From: Legionellales bacterium UBA4722
Lineage (GTDB): Bacteria; Pseudomonadota; Gammaproteobacteria; DSM-16500
Length of the DNA stretch: 5,700 bases
Reading direction: 5' to 3'
Assembly: GCA_002404295.1 (NCBI GenBank)
Contig: DHJK01000163.1
Span: 1,533 to 7,232 of the forward strand
Below, piece after piece: positions 1 through 5,700 of the stretch; the stretch's first letter is position 1, and each line of letters starts with the position of its first letter. Under the pieces are notes generated by a model. The model was not told the DNA's origin. It worked only from the letters and a program-made list of their open reading frames with translations, and did no database searches. The position numbers and the translations under genes are program-made.

Positions 1-859
1 AGCATTGCGCGGTGAAGGTGCTTATTTACGTTCTCCTGAGAATGGAGAACGATTTATGCAGCGTTATGCGCCGCAGAAAATGGAATTGGCAACGCGTGAT
101 GTAGTGGCGCGTGCTATTTTCACTGAAATTGAGCAAGGCAATTATGATTATGTTTATTTAGATATTCGACATTTGGATAAAGATTTTTTACAGAATCGGT
201 TTCCTAATATTTACCGTACCTTATTAGAGGTAGGCATAGATATAAGCCGTGACATGATTCCTGTAGTCCCTGCAGCGCATTATATGGGTGGGGGTGTGTT
301 AACAGATGTATCTGGAAAAACAGATTTAAAAAGATTATTTGCAATTGGCGAAACAGCATTTACGGGGCTGCATGGCGCGAATCGTTTAGCTAGTAATTCA
401 TTATTAGAAGGGACGGTCATGGGGCGTGCAGCCGCGCATTGCAGTCGTGAGATGATAGAAAAACCCCTGAAATTACAACGTCAAATCAGTGATTGGGATT
501 CGGCAAGCGTTGTTGATTTGCGTCGCGCGAGCCAATTGAGTGTGCATTGGCGGGGGTTGCGTGGAGAGATGAGTTCATACGCCGGCATCATTCGCACGGA
601 AGCCGGTTTGCGTGATCAATTGAAATTGGTTTTAGCCCGTAGAGACATGATTGAAGAATATTATTGGAAATACGCGATTACGCGTGATTTGATTGAGTTA
701 AGAAATATTATTTTGATTGCAGAATTGATTGTGCGCTCTGCTTTAAATCGTTGTGAAAGTCGCGGCGGTCATTATCGCGAAGATTTTACGGTGAAATTAA
801 ACCATGCACAGGAATCAATTATCAGAGCTAATGAATTTAGCAGGATGGAAACACCATGA
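1..859 (+). CDS. nadB: L-aspartate oxidase, 3' part (5' end outside window)
   Basis: This is the C-terminal part of the FAD-dependent enzyme that oxidises L-aspartate to iminoaspartate, the first step of de novo NAD synthesis in the cytoplasm. The reading frame is open from the window edge (Ala at 2-4, then LRGEGAYL). The TTG at position 5 is an internal Leu codon, not a start. Visible family signatures are LRGEGAYL with its substrate-binding Arg, VARAIFTEI, PAAHYMGGGV with the conserved active-site His, and GETAFTGLHGANRLASNSLLEG with the FAD- and substrate-contacting region. A helical C-terminal domain follows (GIIRTEAGLRDQL). By comparison with the roughly 540-residue E. coli enzyme, nearly 290 N-terminal residues (the Rossmann FAD-binding part) lie upstream. 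The stop TGA overlaps the nadA start (ATGA), so the two are almost certainly co-transcribed and translationally coupled. No frameshift or missing key motif is seen. Confidence 0.96.
   Translation, partial: ALRGEGAYLRSPENGERFMQRYAPQKMELATRDVVARAIFTEIEQGNYDYVYLDIRHLDKDFLQNRFPNIYRTLLEVGIDISRDMIPVVPAAHYMGGGVLTDVSGKTDLKRLFAIGETAFTGLHGANRLASNSLLEGTVMGRAAAHCSREMIEKPLKLQRQISDWDSASVVDLRRASQLSVHWRGLRGEMSSYAGIIRTEAGLRDQLKLVLARRDMIEEYYWKYAITRDLIELRNIILIAELIVRSALNRCESRGGHYREDFTVKLNHAQESIIRANEFSRMETP
842..849 (+). promoter_or_regulatory. Ribosome-binding site of nadA
   Basis: AGGATGGA lies inside the 3' end of nadB, six bases before the nadA ATG. Together with the ATGA stop/start overlap it supports the 856 start and coupled translation. 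Confidence 0.6.
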
Positions 860-2193
860 GTACTGATTCGCATTTTACACCGAAAGCGACTAATTTAATT
901 TATAAACCGGATATGCAAGTGTGTCAGGATGATTATCCGCTGGATTGGTATCAACAGGAATTTTTGCCTTACGCTGAGGAATATCAAGCCTTACCCGATC
1001 GCGATATGATGACCACGCTGGTATGGATGGAGCCTTATATGAAAGCGGCTGCCGACCATTTTGGTGATTCGCTCTTATTGCTCGCGCATTATTATATGGG
1101 TGGTGAGATTGTTAAAATTATTAATTATTTTGGCGGTACGATTGGAGATTCTTATCAATTAGCGTTGATGGCGGTGGAACATCCTGAAAAGAAAGTGATT
1201 GTGGAATCTGCCGTGCATTTTATGGCGGAGTCTATCGCTATTTTAGCGCATGATGATCAATCGGTTTATATTACCAATCCAAAATCAGGTTGTACGATGG
1301 AGATGTTGGCCAAAGATTTTATGGTGCAACCCGCGTTTGATCAATTAAACGCACGTTATGATGCGAATATGATTCTCCCCATTTGTTATATGAACACGTC
1401 TGGTCGAATTAAAGCAATGACAGGCGCACAAGGCGGTGCTGTTTGTACCAGTTCGAATGTTAAAAAAATATTTGAATGGGGTTTGAAGAAAAACAAGAAA
1501 ATTTTATTTATTCCTGATCGGCATATGGGAGAAAATGTCGCAGCTTGGTTAGGTATTCCGCCTGAAAAAATTGCGTATTGGCCCGCGGGGCAAGCTGCTG
1601 TCAATTTTAAACTATCAGAACAATCACCGGATGTGTTAGCACGGTTTGATAAAGCCCAGCTAATTTTATTTGCGAGTGAATGCGGTGTGCATAGTTATTA
1701 CCAGCCTGAGATGGTGGCTTATTGGCAACAGCAAGGCTATCGTGTGTTGGTGCATCCAGAATGCCGTAGAGAAGTGGTTGCGGCTGCGGATGGTTATGGT
1801 TCAACCGCGTATTTGTGGGATGAAGTAGTGAATGATCGATCGGGTGTGGGTAAGTATGCGATTGGTACTGAAAATCATATGGTACAAAACTTAAAAGAAG
1901 CGTGTCAGAAAAAAAATATTCAGGTCATCAATCTGAGTGAAATTCCTGATGATGTATTTAAAAAACGTGGTTGCGGGTGTGCTACGATGTCGCGGAATGA
2001 TCCGCCACATTTGGTGGCAGTGCTTGATTTGTTAAGACAGGGGAAGGTGCCCGAATTTAATAAAGTGAAACCGGGTGATGTAGTGGATGAGTTTGTCGGT
2101 TCGCGAACTCGGTTTGATGTGAGTGGGCAGCAGTGGGTTGTGACGAATGCAAGAAGAGCATTGGAGAAAATGATAAGTATCACAGAGTCTTGA
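856..2193 (+). CDS. nadA: Quinolinate synthase, long form (4Fe-4S enzyme)
   Basis: The enzyme condenses iminoaspartate from NadB with dihydroxyacetone phosphate to give quinolinate, using an oxygen-sensitive [4Fe-4S] cluster. Three homologous domains are recognisable. LAHYY (76-80) and IGDS (96-99) come first, then VHFMAE (120-125) with SGC at Cys146. MNTSGRIKA (179-187), CTSSN (197-201) and IPDRHMG (219-225) follow. ECGVH has Cys276; HPEC (300-303), GSTAYL and IGTE (336-339) come next, and RGCGCATM ends the set with Cys373 and Cys375. The likely cluster ligands are Cys146, Cys276 and Cys375, from the family pattern GC, CxVH and CxxM. At 445 residues it is about 100 longer than E. coli NadA. 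The extra length is an N-terminal extension of about 50 residues, an insertion before Cys276 and a C-terminal tail. The spacing before Cys276 resembles the Bacillus type. The ATG overlaps the nadB stop, with AGGATGGA (842-849) as ribosome-binding site. Confidence 0.96.
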   Translation: MSTDSHFTPKATNLIYKPDMQVCQDDYPLDWYQQEFLPYAEEYQALPDRDMMTTLVWMEPYMKAAADHFGDSLLLLAHYYMGGEIVKIINYFGGTIGDSYQLALMAVEHPEKKVIVESAVHFMAESIAILAHDDQSVYITNPKSGCTMEMLAKDFMVQPAFDQLNARYDANMILPICYMNTSGRIKAMTGAQGGAVCTSSNVKKIFEWGLKKNKKILFIPDRHMGENVAAWLGIPPEKIAYWPAGQAAVNFKLSEQSPDVLARFDKAQLILFASECGVHSYYQPEMVAYWQQQGYRVLVHPECRREVVAAADGYGSTAYLWDEVVNDRSGVGKYAIGTENHMVQNLKEACQKKNIQVINLSEIPDDVFKKRGCGCATMSRNDPPHLVAVLDLLRQGKVPEFNKVKPGDVVDEFVGSRTRFDVSGQQWVVTNARRALEKMISITES

Positions 2194-2211
2194 TGGACTC
2201 GAGGTATCTGT

Positions 2212-2243
2212 AACGGGGACCTTGGTATCCACGTTGCTATTTT
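2212..2243 (+). terminator. Weak candidate terminator after nadA
   Basis: The arms AACGGGGA (2212-2219) and TCCACGTT (2228-2235) form seven base pairs with one G-A mismatch and an eight-base loop. A short T-run follows (TTTT, 2240-2243). It sits about 20 bases past the nadA stop, a sensible place for a terminator, but the stem is imperfect and the U-tract short, so this is tentative. Confidence 0.28.
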
Positions 2244-2328
2244 ATGTTAAAGAATACTTTTAATTTCTTTTTTTATAATGTATTCAATCTGTTATAAGGT
2301 CATTTTTGACAAGGAGTCGCTCTCAATA

Positions 2329-2357
2329 TTGATATATTCGTTATAATAGTATATTAT
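2329..2357 (+). promoter_or_regulatory. Candidate sigma70-type promoter of the 421-residue gene
   Basis: TTGATA (2329-2334) and TATTAT (2352-2357) are separated by 17 bases, each box matching the consensus at five of six positions. This places a start of transcription near 2364 and a leader of about 40 bases. Alternatives in the same stretch are a perfect TTGACA at 2306-2311 with a poorer -10 (TGATAT, 2330-2335) and a perfect TATAAT at 2342-2347 without a partner -35. The region is so AT-rich that some matches are expected by chance. A separate promoter does fit the 212-bp gap after nadA. Confidence 0.45.
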
Positions 2358-2396
2358 ATAAACAATTACTGTTTCTCTTTCCTTAATGCTTCAAGC

Positions 2397-2402
2397 TGAG
2401 GT
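2397..2402 (+). promoter_or_regulatory. Ribosome-binding site of the 421-residue gene, short spacing
   Basis: TGAGGT stands only three to four bases before the ATG at 2406. The match to the anti-Shine-Dalgarno sequence is good but the spacing is shorter than usual, so initiation may be modest. The next in-frame Met codons are more than 100 residues downstream, beyond the membrane segments, which supports this start. Confidence 0.5.
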
Positions 2403-2405
2403 TTT

Positions 2406-3671
2406 ATGATTAATTGGATATGGGGTTACATTAAAAGACATCCTGTTTTGACAATAGCGTCTTGTGCGGTTCTCGCAGTGCCAGCTTATTTTATTTTACC
2501 TATCGTAGGTATATCTGCGCTTTCTGTTGGCATTGCCACAGTTGTTTGGGGAGGAGTGAGTTTTTTAATAAGTGGATGCTTGGGTTGTGTTGCAGAACAA
2601 TATAGTGTTAATCAATTAGTAGTAAATGCCATAAAAAGTAATCCGAATAATGTAGAGATTCAGGAAGGATTAAAATATATTAAGAGGCATCCTGAAGATG
2701 TTCAAGGTTTGACTTATTCTACTGATGATCCCTCGTATATGGCGAGAATGGTTAATGGATTTTACAAACTTGAAGAGAAAGGGTGTTTAAATTTTGAAAT
2801 TAAAAAATTTCTCATGAATCGTCCTGAGATTGTTGATTGTATTAGCGACTGTATCATTCGATTGCGTGACGCAGGTTTTACTGAAAATGAAATACGAACA
2901 TATAAGTATTTTTTGAAAGTAGGGGATGATGCTACTGATGATCGTTTTATGGTGCCCATTATAGAATGCATTTGTGATGTTTTGTGTACATATAAGCAGA
3001 CGTTCAGTCATGTTCCGGGAATTTTAAGGTTCAGCCGTTCTATACAATCTTTTTTCCAAGATGTTTGTATGGATAGGAATCCTGTCCCAGATATAGTAGC
3101 AGCAATACGCGGTTTAACTTTATTATATCATAAGACTACTATTTCTACGGGTTTTGTTGCTGAAGAAATGGCTGAATTTCTAGCTCGAAAACCTGGATGT
3201 CAAGTTATTCAGGGATTCTACTATTTTTTGGATGCAGCTAAGTCGAATGATTTATTAATAAAGGAATTTCGTGAATGTTTAAGAAAAAATCGTACTCCTG
3301 GGTTGTTTAATGAGATGGGTCGAGCATTGTATGATTTGTATCAGCTAAATAATAATGTTATGCGCAGTGATAATAAAGATTTGCTGAAAATTATAGAAGT
3401 ATTCCGAAATATAGATGATGCTTATCTCTTTCGGATTTATGATGTCTCGGCAAAGCATGATGTTGTTGAGGAAAAGTCTCCATATAGAAACAACCCTCTG
3501 CTGTGTCAAATTATGAAAAATATTACTGCGGGGAATCTTGCTGATGGTCAATTAAAACATACCTTGTTAGGAGGAGCAGATTCGGAATCACTAGCAGAAA
3601 ATAAGCGCATTCAAAATGAGGGGGTAGTAGGCCCAGACGCAACATACCCAGAAGTAGGGGGGCCGAAATAG
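2406..3671 (+). CDS. Unknown membrane-anchored helical-repeat protein
   Basis: I do not recognise this 421-residue protein. Two hydrophobic segments (about 14-34 and 36-60) form a membrane hairpin right after a short basic N-terminus. The remaining 360 residues look helical and soluble. They contain a degenerate repeat: FLMNRP (135-140) and FLARKP (258-263) align, and YIKRHP occurs twice (8-13 and 91-96). Segments of the form GFYxLxxxx(G/K) follow or precede them (118-127, 270-279), and DAGFTEN stands at 155-161. Such loose helical repeats are common in proteins of host-associated gammaproteobacteria, so a secreted effector or surface-anchored scaffold is possible; that is inference. Cysteine is fairly frequent. 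The last 30 residues are polar and rich in Gly, Pro and Glu, and their DNA is much more GC-rich than the body. The gene has its own likely promoter and stands alone, converging on the ATPase gene. It is confidently coding but its function is unknown. Confidence 0.82.
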   Translation: MINWIWGYIKRHPVLTIASCAVLAVPAYFILPIVGISALSVGIATVVWGGVSFLISGCLGCVAEQYSVNQLVVNAIKSNPNNVEIQEGLKYIKRHPEDVQGLTYSTDDPSYMARMVNGFYKLEEKGCLNFEIKKFLMNRPEIVDCISDCIIRLRDAGFTENEIRTYKYFLKVGDDATDDRFMVPIIECICDVLCTYKQTFSHVPGILRFSRSIQSFFQDVCMDRNPVPDIVAAIRGLTLLYHKTTISTGFVAEEMAEFLARKPGCQVIQGFYYFLDAAKSNDLLIKEFRECLRKNRTPGLFNEMGRALYDLYQLNNNVMRSDNKDLLKIIEVFRNIDDAYLFRIYDVSAKHDVVEEKSPYRNNPLLCQIMKNITAGNLADGQLKHTLLGGADSESLAENKRIQNEGVVGPDATYPEVGGPK

Positions 3672-3711
3672 GGGGAGTCTGAAACTGGCATGGGCGGCGC
3701 AGGCGAGCGTG

Positions 3712-4872
3712 CTATAAAGCGAAATAAGTTTCAATACCCACTTGCCATGGAAAAATTTTAATCCCATCTATTTGTTTAGAGTATGTATCACGACTAAAAC
3801 AAACCGCTTCGCACGCACCAAAATCGTGAGAAAGATTTTTTAAATTTTTTAAATGGGACGATTGAATACTGGTAGTGCTTTTAATTTCAATAAATAACAG
3901 TGGCAATCCAGGCCTCTCTACCACCAAATCAATTTCTGCATCATCTTTTGTTTTTAGATAGGAAAATCGATACTCACGATGATAATAATCAGCAAGGTAT
4001 TTACATTGTAAAATAATAAAATGTTCGAAAACATCGCCATATTGGCTGGTGCTCTCAACGAGCGGCAGTGATAATTGCGCTGTGAGTGCCCGAACAACAC
4101 CAGGATCAAAAAAATAAAATTTTGGACTTTTGCTTAATCGCTTTCGAAAGGAATGCTGAAAAGCTTCTAAAAAAAATCCAAGCAACGTATCTTCTAAAAT
4201 AGAAAAGTATTTCTGGATATTTTTATCTGAAACGCCCACATCCTTTGCGATATTTGAAAAATTAATAATCTTGCCATTTGCCTGAGCTGCTACTTCTAAA
4301 AATCGGCGAAATGGATCCAGTTCACGAATAAATTGTTCTGCCCATATCTCTTCTTTAAGATACGTATTCGTATAGGCTTCAAGATAAAGTTGTTTTTTTT
4401 CAGTTGTTTGATAATCAACGGCTTTGGGTAATAGTCCAAACTGCAACGCATGAGGCAAGTTAAACTCATTTTTTATTTCTAAATAGGAAAAAGGATGTAG
4501 ATGATAAACAAACGCTCTGCCAGCTAATAAATTAGCACCGCCGTGCTTTAATTTGCGTGCACTTGAACCTGTCATTATAAATTTAATGTGCGTTGTTTCT
4601 ATTAAGTCATGCACCACATCTAATAATTTAGGCAGTTTTTGAACTTCATCAATAATGACGTGCCGAGCATGTGAAGGCATGCTGTGGACAATCGACGCAA
4701 GCTCACTAGGCTGTCGAGCAAATCGGTTTTCTTCCTCAGGTTTTAATAGATTGATGTAGATTGCATTTGAAAAATAGGGCAAATTCTTAAGCAAGGTGGT
4801 TTTACCAACGCCTCTCGCTCCAAAAAGAAAAAAGCTTTCATCATCAGGTAGTTGCAATAAACGCGTAATCAT
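3712..4872 (-). CDS. AAA_14/DUF4143 family ATPase with PD-(D/E)XK-like C-terminus
   Basis: This is a P-loop ATPase of a widespread, poorly understood family, often found as single genes in accessory DNA. Numbering from the ATG at 4872 (386 residues): Walker A GARGVGKTT is at 18-26, Walker B VIIDEVQ has Asp75 and Glu76, and the sensor-like TGSSARK is at 101-107. A winged-helix-like stretch (INFSNIAKDVGVSDKNIQKYFS, about 203-224) leads into the DUF4143 region. The C-terminus has DDAEIDLVVE with Asp315, then FIEIKS with Glu329 and Lys331. This is the D...ExK arrangement of PD-(D/E)XK nuclease folds, and all key residues look intact. The frame is open upstream to a TTG at 4926, adding 18 residues. 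The ATG is preferred because the family usually begins just before RLLxLP...FFLFG. It has no obvious Shine-Dalgarno sequence of its own, but the small ORF overlapping it could supply ribosomes. Whether it cleaves DNA, and its cellular role, are unknown. Confidence 0.9.
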   Translation of the reverse strand: MITRLLQLPDDESFFLFGARGVGKTTLLKNLPYFSNAIYINLLKPEEENRFARQPSELASIVHSMPSHARHVIIDEVQKLPKLLDVVHDLIETTHIKFIMTGSSARKLKHGGANLLAGRAFVYHLHPFSYLEIKNEFNLPHALQFGLLPKAVDYQTTEKKQLYLEAYTNTYLKEEIWAEQFIRELDPFRRFLEVAAQANGKIINFSNIAKDVGVSDKNIQKYFSILEDTLLGFFLEAFQHSFRKRLSKSPKFYFFDPGVVRALTAQLSLPLVESTSQYGDVFEHFIILQCKYLADYYHREYRFSYLKTKDDAEIDLVVERPGLPLLFIEIKSTTSIQSSHLKNLKNLSHDFGACEAVCFSRDTYSKQIDGIKIFPWQVGIETYFAL

Positions 4873-4916
4873 TTTGGACGCCAATTTAGTAAGTGAATGT
4901 CTAAATTGTACGCCAT
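4869..4916 (-). CDS. Possible 15-residue leader ORF coupled to the ATPase gene
   Basis: Read on the minus strand, GGGAG (start of the box about three bases from the ATG) precedes a short frame encoding MAYNLDIHLLNWRPK. Its TGA overlaps the preferred ATPase start as ATGA. The arrangement looks like a translational-coupling leader for a gene whose own start lacks a visible Shine-Dalgarno sequence. The competing reading is that the ATPase starts at TTG 4926 in another frame and this ORF is chance. There is no recognisable peptide family. Confidence 0.25.
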   Translation of the reverse strand: MAYNLDIHLLNWRPK

Positions 4917-5002
4917 TTTCTCCCAAAGAACAAGAAATGGCGGTGCAAATAGTGAAAGGGTATTGCCGCTGCGCTAATCTTGAACGTGCCTGTCTTGTTA
5001 AC

Positions 5003-5033
5003 GTGTCATTCCCTGCTACGGCGGGAACCCATC
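5003..5033 (+). repeat. Palindromic repeat unit, left copy
   Basis: This 31-base unit begins GTGTCATTCCC and ends GCGGGAACCCATC. Its centre can fold as TTCCC(T)GC / GCGGGAA around a TACG loop (5017-5020), a UNCG-type tetraloop closed by C-G. It matches the inverse copy at 5113-5142 in both outer parts. The form is that of a short dispersed intergenic palindrome (REP-like). Confidence 0.75.
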
Positions 5034-5112
5034 GTAACTAGCCTCTAACCTTATTTAGCTTCTTGATAACTTAACTTTCAAAGAGCTTTTCATTGCTTGG
5101 TGGCTTGTTCTG

Positions 5113-5142
5113 GATGGGTTCCCGCTTTCGCGGGAATGACAC
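5113..5142 (-). repeat. Palindromic repeat unit, right copy (inverted)
   Basis: On the minus strand this reads GTGTCATTCCC, then GCGAAA, then GCGGGAACCCATC. TTCCCGC and GCGGGAA make a perfect seven-base-pair stem around a GAAA (GNRA-type) tetraloop; the stem-loop spans 5119-5136. It lies 20 bases past the rpsT stop, so it would fold in the 3' untranslated part of the rpsT mRNA. It could protect the 3' end or slow polymerase. No U-tract follows, so it is not a standard intrinsic terminator. Confidence 0.78.
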
Positions 5143-5162
5143 ATTTTTATATCAAGAAAGGC

Positions 5163-5492
5163 TTACTGAGCAGCTTTAGCTTGCTTAGATTTGCTAGTAG
5201 CTTTTGCTTTGGATGCAACAACAGCACCTTCAGTGATCTTTTGAATCTGTGTTGTTAAACGGCTTTTTTGACGAGCAGCTTTGTTTTTATGGATGATGCC
5301 TTTATTAGCCATGCGATCGATAATAGGTTGGGCTTTAGCGAATAGTTCTTCAGCCGATGTTTTATTGTTTGCTTCAATGGCAGCACATACTTTTTTGATA
5401 TAGGTACGAACCATAGAACGTAAGCTTGCATTATGTTGTCTGTGTTTCTCTGCTTGACGTGCGCGCTTTTTAGCAGATGCGATATTAGCCAA
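5163..5492 (-). CDS. rpsT: 30S ribosomal protein S20
   Basis: S20 is a primary 16S rRNA-binding protein of the small ribosomal subunit. The sequence is typical of the family: MANIASAKKRARQAEKHRQH at the N-terminus, RSMVRTYIKKV (25-35), PIIDRMANKGIIHKNKAARQKSRL (56-79) and TTQIQKIT at the point where E. coli S20 (87 residues) ends. A further 22 residues rich in Lys, Ala and Ser (88-109) follow, a basic disordered tail not found in the E. coli protein. The start is TTG, exactly at the conserved N-terminus. E. coli rpsT also uses UUG, and there the weak start is linked to translational autoregulation by S20, so the same control is likely here. GGAGG is six bases upstream, and a good promoter lies about 40-70 bases upstream. 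It is monocistronic as far as the window shows. Confidence 0.96.
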   Translation of the reverse strand: MANIASAKKRARQAEKHRQHNASLRSMVRTYIKKVCAAIEANNKTSAEELFAKAQPIIDRMANKGIIHKNKAARQKSRLTTQIQKITEGAVVASKAKATSKSKQAKAAQ

Positions 5493-5498
5493 GGTATT

Positions 5499-5503
5499 CC
5501 TCC
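5499..5503 (-). promoter_or_regulatory. Strong Shine-Dalgarno sequence of rpsT
   Basis: GGAGG on the minus strand stands six bases before the TTG start. It confirms TTG as the initiation codon; no ATG occurs at a suitable spot. Confidence 0.85.
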
Positions 5504-5533
5504 AGCGGTATTTAGTTAAAATGAAAGGGGTGT

Positions 5534-5562
5534 AATATGCCTGTATATTGGGCGAATGTCAA
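5534..5562 (-). promoter_or_regulatory. Probable sigma70-type promoter of rpsT
   Basis: On the minus strand a perfect TTGACA (5557-5562) is followed after 17 bases by CATATT (5534-5539, four of six to consensus). Transcription would begin near 5527, giving an untranslated leader of about 35 bases with the Shine-Dalgarno sequence near its end. Confidence 0.65.
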
Positions 5563-5700
5563 TTTTAGGTTTTGTAGAATACTGAGTGTTTTTTAGGCAC
5601 TCTAGAAAGGTGTGTCTTGCTTTAATCGTGAACGTGCCCGAGCCCGCGTGCGTGCTGAGCTATCCCCACAAATTTTTACTAATAAACAACGTCATTGCGA
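5563..5700. other. Right-end intergenic sequence without a supportable gene
   Basis: No start-to-stop gene is supported. A plus-strand frame is open from 5606 to the edge and reads FNRERARARVRAELS; it has no start or ribosome-binding site and an odd Arg/Ala composition, as translated repeats often do. The 18 bases at 5623-5640 resemble those at 4975-4992 (16 of 18 identical). The final GTCATTGCGA looks like the opening arm of a common type of dispersed intergenic palindrome, cut by the window edge. Confidence 0.4.

Noticed and set aside
5..7. TTG as a start codon for the nadB frame
   Set aside because: It is the Leu of the conserved internal LRGEGA motif; the frame is open to the window edge and the real start lies outside.
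2185..2200. GAGTC/GACTC hairpin over the nadA stop codon as a terminator
   Set aside because: Only five base pairs and no T-run afterwards.
1386..2232. Several minus-strand open frames inside nadA
   Set aside because: They mirror a well-conserved nadA reading frame, have no start signals of note and resemble no protein.
2762..3551. Minus-strand open frames inside the 421-codon gene
   Set aside because: Antisense shadows in AT-rich DNA. The plus frame has a promoter, a ribosome-binding site and coherent protein features.
3657..3699. G-quadruplex from the G-runs around the stop of the 421-codon gene
   Set aside because: Loops between suitable G-runs are too long or too few for a convincing four-run structure.
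4924..4926. TTG as the start of the ATPase gene
   Set aside because: The added 18 residues do not look like the family N-terminus and no clear Shine-Dalgarno sequence precedes it; kept only as the alternative to ATG 4872.
4796..5041. Plus-strand open frame of 81 codons across the ATPase 5' end and the left repeat
   Set aside because: Most of it is antisense to the Walker A coding region and its end is translated repeat sequence; no ribosome-binding site or family similarity.
5584..5602. GAGTG/CACTC hairpin upstream of rpsT as a terminator of a neighbouring gene
   Set aside because: Short stem, and no T-run after it on either strand; the T-run is in the loop.

Overview
The window looks like chromosome from an AT-rich gammaproteobacterium. 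The ribosomal protein S20 gene is of the gammaproteobacterial kind, with a UUG start. The NAD genes are ordinary housekeeping genes. Some traits (an orphan helical-repeat membrane protein, dispersed short palindromic repeats, a long-form NadA) would suit a host-associated member of the Legionellales. That placement is inference, because no species marker is present.

Layout. Bases 1-859 (+) are the 3' half of nadB (L-aspartate oxidase), running in from outside the window. It overlaps by ATGA with nadA (856-2193, +, quinolinate synthase). Together they form the first two steps of de novo NAD synthesis from aspartate to quinolinate; nadC is not adjacent. A 212-bp spacer holds a weak candidate terminator and a plausible sigma70-type promoter. 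It leads to a 421-codon gene (2406-3671, +) of unknown function, with a two-helix membrane hairpin at the N-terminus and degenerate helical repeats behind it. Its 3' end is GC- and G-tract-rich, and the frame stays open for 29 codons past the amber stop.

Converging on it is a minus-strand ATPase of the AAA_14/DUF4143 type (3712-4872) with intact Walker motifs and a PD-(D/E)XK-like C-terminus. A 15-residue leader ORF overlaps its preferred start by ATGA. The 236-bp gap up to rpsT holds two inverted copies of a 30-bp palindromic repeat, which fold with different tetraloops. rpsT (5163-5492, -) has a UUG start, a strong Shine-Dalgarno sequence, a good promoter and a Lys/Ala-rich C-terminal extension. 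The last 100 bases carry repeat-like sequence and no gene that can be supported.

Only nadB and nadA clearly work together. The unknown membrane protein is the least explained gene here. No CRISPR array, tRNA, rRNA, insertion sequence or defence cluster was seen.
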